53,615 nt of DNA from Vicinamibacteria bacterium (GTDB lineage: Bacteria; Acidobacteriota; Vicinamibacteria; Fen-336), in NCBI GenBank assembly GCA_025923995.1, contig JAICEW010000005.1, forward strand, positions 1 to 53,615. Reading direction: 5' to 3'. The first letter of the stretch is position 1; the number at the start of each line of letters is the position of its first letter. The position numbers and the translations under genes were made by a program. Shown piece after piece: positions 51,928 through 53,615 of this stretch. Below the pieces are notes generated by a model, which had not been told where the DNA came from, did no database searches, and saw only the letters and a program-made list of their open reading frames with translations.

Positions 51928-53277
51928 ATGGCCCCTCGCATCCTGCAGCGTCCGGAGCACACCGTCTCGCGCAAGGACATCGACCCCGATGCCCTGAAGG
52001 TGCTCTATCGCCTGAAGAACCACGGTTACCTGGCCTACCTGGTCGGGGGTGGCGTGCGGGACCTGCTGGTGGGCCGCAAGCCCAAGGACTTCGACATCGG
52101 GACGTCGGCGCACCCGCAGCAGGTCAAGAAGCTGTTCCGCAACTGCTTCATCGTCGGACGGCGGTTCCGCCTCTGCCACGTGCGGTTCGGCCGCAAGGTG
52201 ATCGAGGTCTCGACCTTCCGCCGCCAGGCCGCGGCCGAGGAAGGCGACACCCTCATCCGGCGCGACAACACGTTCGGGACGCCGGAGGAGGACGCCTTCC
52301 GCCGCGACTTCACCGTCAACGCGCTGTTCTACGACATCGCGACGTTCGCGGTCATCGACTACGTCGAGGGGCTGACGGACCTGGAGAAGCGGACCATCCG
52401 CACGATCGGCGACCCCGCGGTCCGCTTCCAGGAGGACCCGGTGCGCATGCTGCGCGCGGTCGCGCTGGCCGCGCGCCTGGGGTTCACCATCGAGCGCGAC
52501 ACCATGGAGGCCGTCCGCTTCCTGCGCGGCGAGATCGTGAAGAGCAGCCCCGCGCGGCTGCTGGACGAGATCTACAAGATCCTGCGGCAGGGCGCCTCGC
52601 GCAAGACGTTCGAGATGCTGCACCAGGCGGGCCTGCTCGCGTACCTGCTGCCGGAGGCGGACGAGACGATCGCGGCCGACGGCGGGGAGCGGCTGCTGGG
52701 CAGCCTGGCCCGGCTCGACGACTACCGCAACGCGGGCCTGGCCACGCCGGAGGACCTGACGAGTCCGCTGCTCATGGGCTCGCTGCTGGTGCCGCTGGGC
52801 TTGCCGCTGCGGCGTGCCGTCGCACCTGCGCCGCGTCCCGATCCCGGCGACGCGCCCGACGAGGCCATCGACGTCGCGGGCGAGATGGCCGCGCTGGGGG
52901 AGGATCCCGAGGAGGCGGGTGTTCCGTCGGGCCCGCCCGCGCTCGTCCCGCTGCCGTTCGCGCGCCGCGATGCCGACCGCCTGAGGCTCATCCTGGCCGC
53001 GCAGAGCCGGCTGCGCGAGGTCCACACGTCCCCGCGCGTCAAGCACCTGCTGGCAGGCCGCGGATATCTCGAGGAGGCCCTGCGCTGGCTCGAGATCCAC
53101 GGCGGCGTGCAGGGACAGGAGCTCGCCGCCGACTGGCGGGCGCTGCGCCTGGACCAGGAGATCGCGCCCATCTCCGTCGACGTGGGCTCGGAGCTGCCCC
53201 CGGCCCCGCGCAAGCGCCGTCGCCGTCGCCGCCGGCGGGGTCCGGGAGGGGCGCCTTCTCGTCCGACGGAGTCTTGA
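51928..53277 (+). CDS. PcnB-type poly(A) polymerase / tRNA nucleotidyltransferase
   Basis: 449 aa. Class II nucleotidyltransferase head: RKDIDPDALKVLYRL, GGGVRDLLVGR at 40-50, and catalytic D54-F-D56 in PKDFDIGT; then RFRLCHVRFG, VSTFRRQ, the DFTVNALFYD motif, and RFQEDPVRMLRAVALAARLGF. The N-terminal RKDIDPDALKVLYRL and IVGRRFRLCHV phrases are closer to bacterial poly(A) polymerase I than to CCA-adding enzymes. PAP I adds poly(A) tails that promote RNA decay. The C-terminus is basic (KRRRRRRRRR-like), suited to RNA binding. Confidence 0.87.
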   Translation: MAPRILQRPEHTVSRKDIDPDALKVLYRLKNHGYLAYLVGGGVRDLLVGRKPKDFDIGTSAHPQQVKKLFRNCFIVGRRFRLCHVRFGRKVIEVSTFRRQAAAEEGDTLIRRDNTFGTPEEDAFRRDFTVNALFYDIATFAVIDYVEGLTDLEKRTIRTIGDPAVRFQEDPVRMLRAVALAARLGFTIERDTMEAVRFLRGEIVKSSPARLLDEIYKILRQGASRKTFEMLHQAGLLAYLLPEADETIAADGGERLLGSLARLDDYRNAGLATPEDLTSPLLMGSLLVPLGLPLRRAVAPAPRPDPGDAPDEAIDVAGEMAALGEDPEEAGVPSGPPALVPLPFARRDADRLRLILAAQSRLREVHTSPRVKHLLAGRGYLEEALRWLEIHGGVQGQELAADWRALRLDQEIAPISVDVGSELPPAPRKRRRRRRRRGPGGAPSRPTES

Positions 53278-53320
53278 CGCGTTCCGTCGCGGCGCGGATA
53301 GTCGGACGAGGGAGGTCGTC

Positions 53321-53593
53321 ATGGCTCTCTTGAAGGAGACGGAAGTCGAGCAGGAGCTGAAGGGGCTCCACGGCTGGGAGTGGGAGGGCGGCTCCATCGA
53401 GAAGCAGTACTCGTTCGGGAGCTTCGCGGAGGCCATGAAGTTCGCGAACCGCGTGGCGGCGCTGGCCGAGGAGCAGAACCACCACCCGGACATCCTGGTC
53501 TCGTACACCAAGGTGACGCTGACCCTGAGCAGCCACGACGCGGGCGGCCTCACCGCGCGCGACTTCAAGATGGCCAAAGCCGTCGACGCTTGA
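53321..53593 (+). CDS. phhB: 4a-hydroxytetrahydrobiopterin dehydratase (pterin-4a-carbinolamine dehydratase)
   Basis: 90 aa, full length for the family. Active-site residues are in place: HHPD at 54-57 and SHDAGGLT at 71-78, with the IEKQYSFGSFAEAM strand-helix before them. The enzyme regenerates dihydrobiopterin after aromatic amino-acid hydroxylation; bacteria without a hydroxylase may use it in pterin metabolism, for example for molybdopterin. GGAGG precedes the ATG. Nothing recognisable follows in the last 22 bases. Confidence 0.93.
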   Translation: MALLKETEVEQELKGLHGWEWEGGSIEKQYSFGSFAEAMKFANRVAALAEEQNHHPDILVSYTKVTLTLSSHDAGGLTARDFKMAKAVDA

Positions 53594-53615
53594 ACTGCGT
53601 CGTCGTCGGCGCAGA

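Overview
This window looks like a chromosomal segment of a high-GC (roughly 70%) member of the Acidobacteriota. Three family-level markers point there: an ADOP-type duplicated FtsX/MacB permease (7680-10118), a VWFA-related Acidobacterial domain protein (35563-37680), and a large Oar-like TonB-dependent receptor with a carboxypeptidase-regulatory N-terminus (39371-42448). A class within the phylum cannot be assigned from sequence alone. No tRNA, rRNA, IS element, CRISPR array or phage module was recognised.

Layout. 1-4029: a molybdenum hydroxylase operon of the xanthine dehydrogenase/CoxL 'form II' type (large subunit cut by the window edge, FAD subunit, CoxD-like MoxR ATPase). 4051-12937: an outer-membrane and regulation block (membrane-anchored AraC regulator, TonB receptor, ADOP permease, MetR-like LysR regulator, S74 tail-fibre-type surface protein). 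13058-18518: the CoxE-like VWA protein, displaced about 9 kb from coxD, a GAF-GAF-GGDEF diguanylate cyclase, and a ClsB-like/YbhP-like phospholipase D and endonuclease-fold pair. 18562-23063: a secreted GH2 glycosidase with an apparent CTG start, facing an AcpS-MFS-beta-propeller operon. 23130-32479: a TPR Ser/Thr kinase, a small exported coiled-coil protein, and an opposing histidine kinase-M1 peptidase-SGNH hydrolase operon. 32575-37680: nicotinate phosphoribosyltransferase-like enzyme, TlpA-like thioredoxin, Mrp ATPase, acidobacterial VWFA protein. 37687-44393: two tandem TPR paralogues, the Oar-like receptor with a clear intrinsic terminator, a 454-bp regulatory gap full of inverted repeats, then an Lrp regulator and an EamA exporter. 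44382-49902: a translationally coupled leftward operon FHA/IPT protein - NamZ-type muramidase - GGDEF - membrane protein. 49903-50053: a divergent promoter. 50054-53593: PilZ, CBS, SPOUT methyltransferase, small unknown protein, PcnB-type nucleotidyltransferase, pterin dehydratase.

Themes. Signalling genes are dense (Ser/Thr kinase, FHA, histidine kinase, two GGDEF proteins, one degenerate PilZ). Overlapping ATGA/GTGA/CTGA/TTGA junctions are the main coupling device. Several genes have a strong TATAAT-type -10 with no convincing -35, and three of these appear leaderless. The points most worth a second look are the mutually exclusive hairpins upstream of the TonB receptor, the split cox cluster, the HxE variant HKD motif in the phospholipase D protein, the two probable CTG starts, and the FHA-NamZ-GGDEF operon divergent from a PilZ protein lacking the usual c-di-GMP residues.
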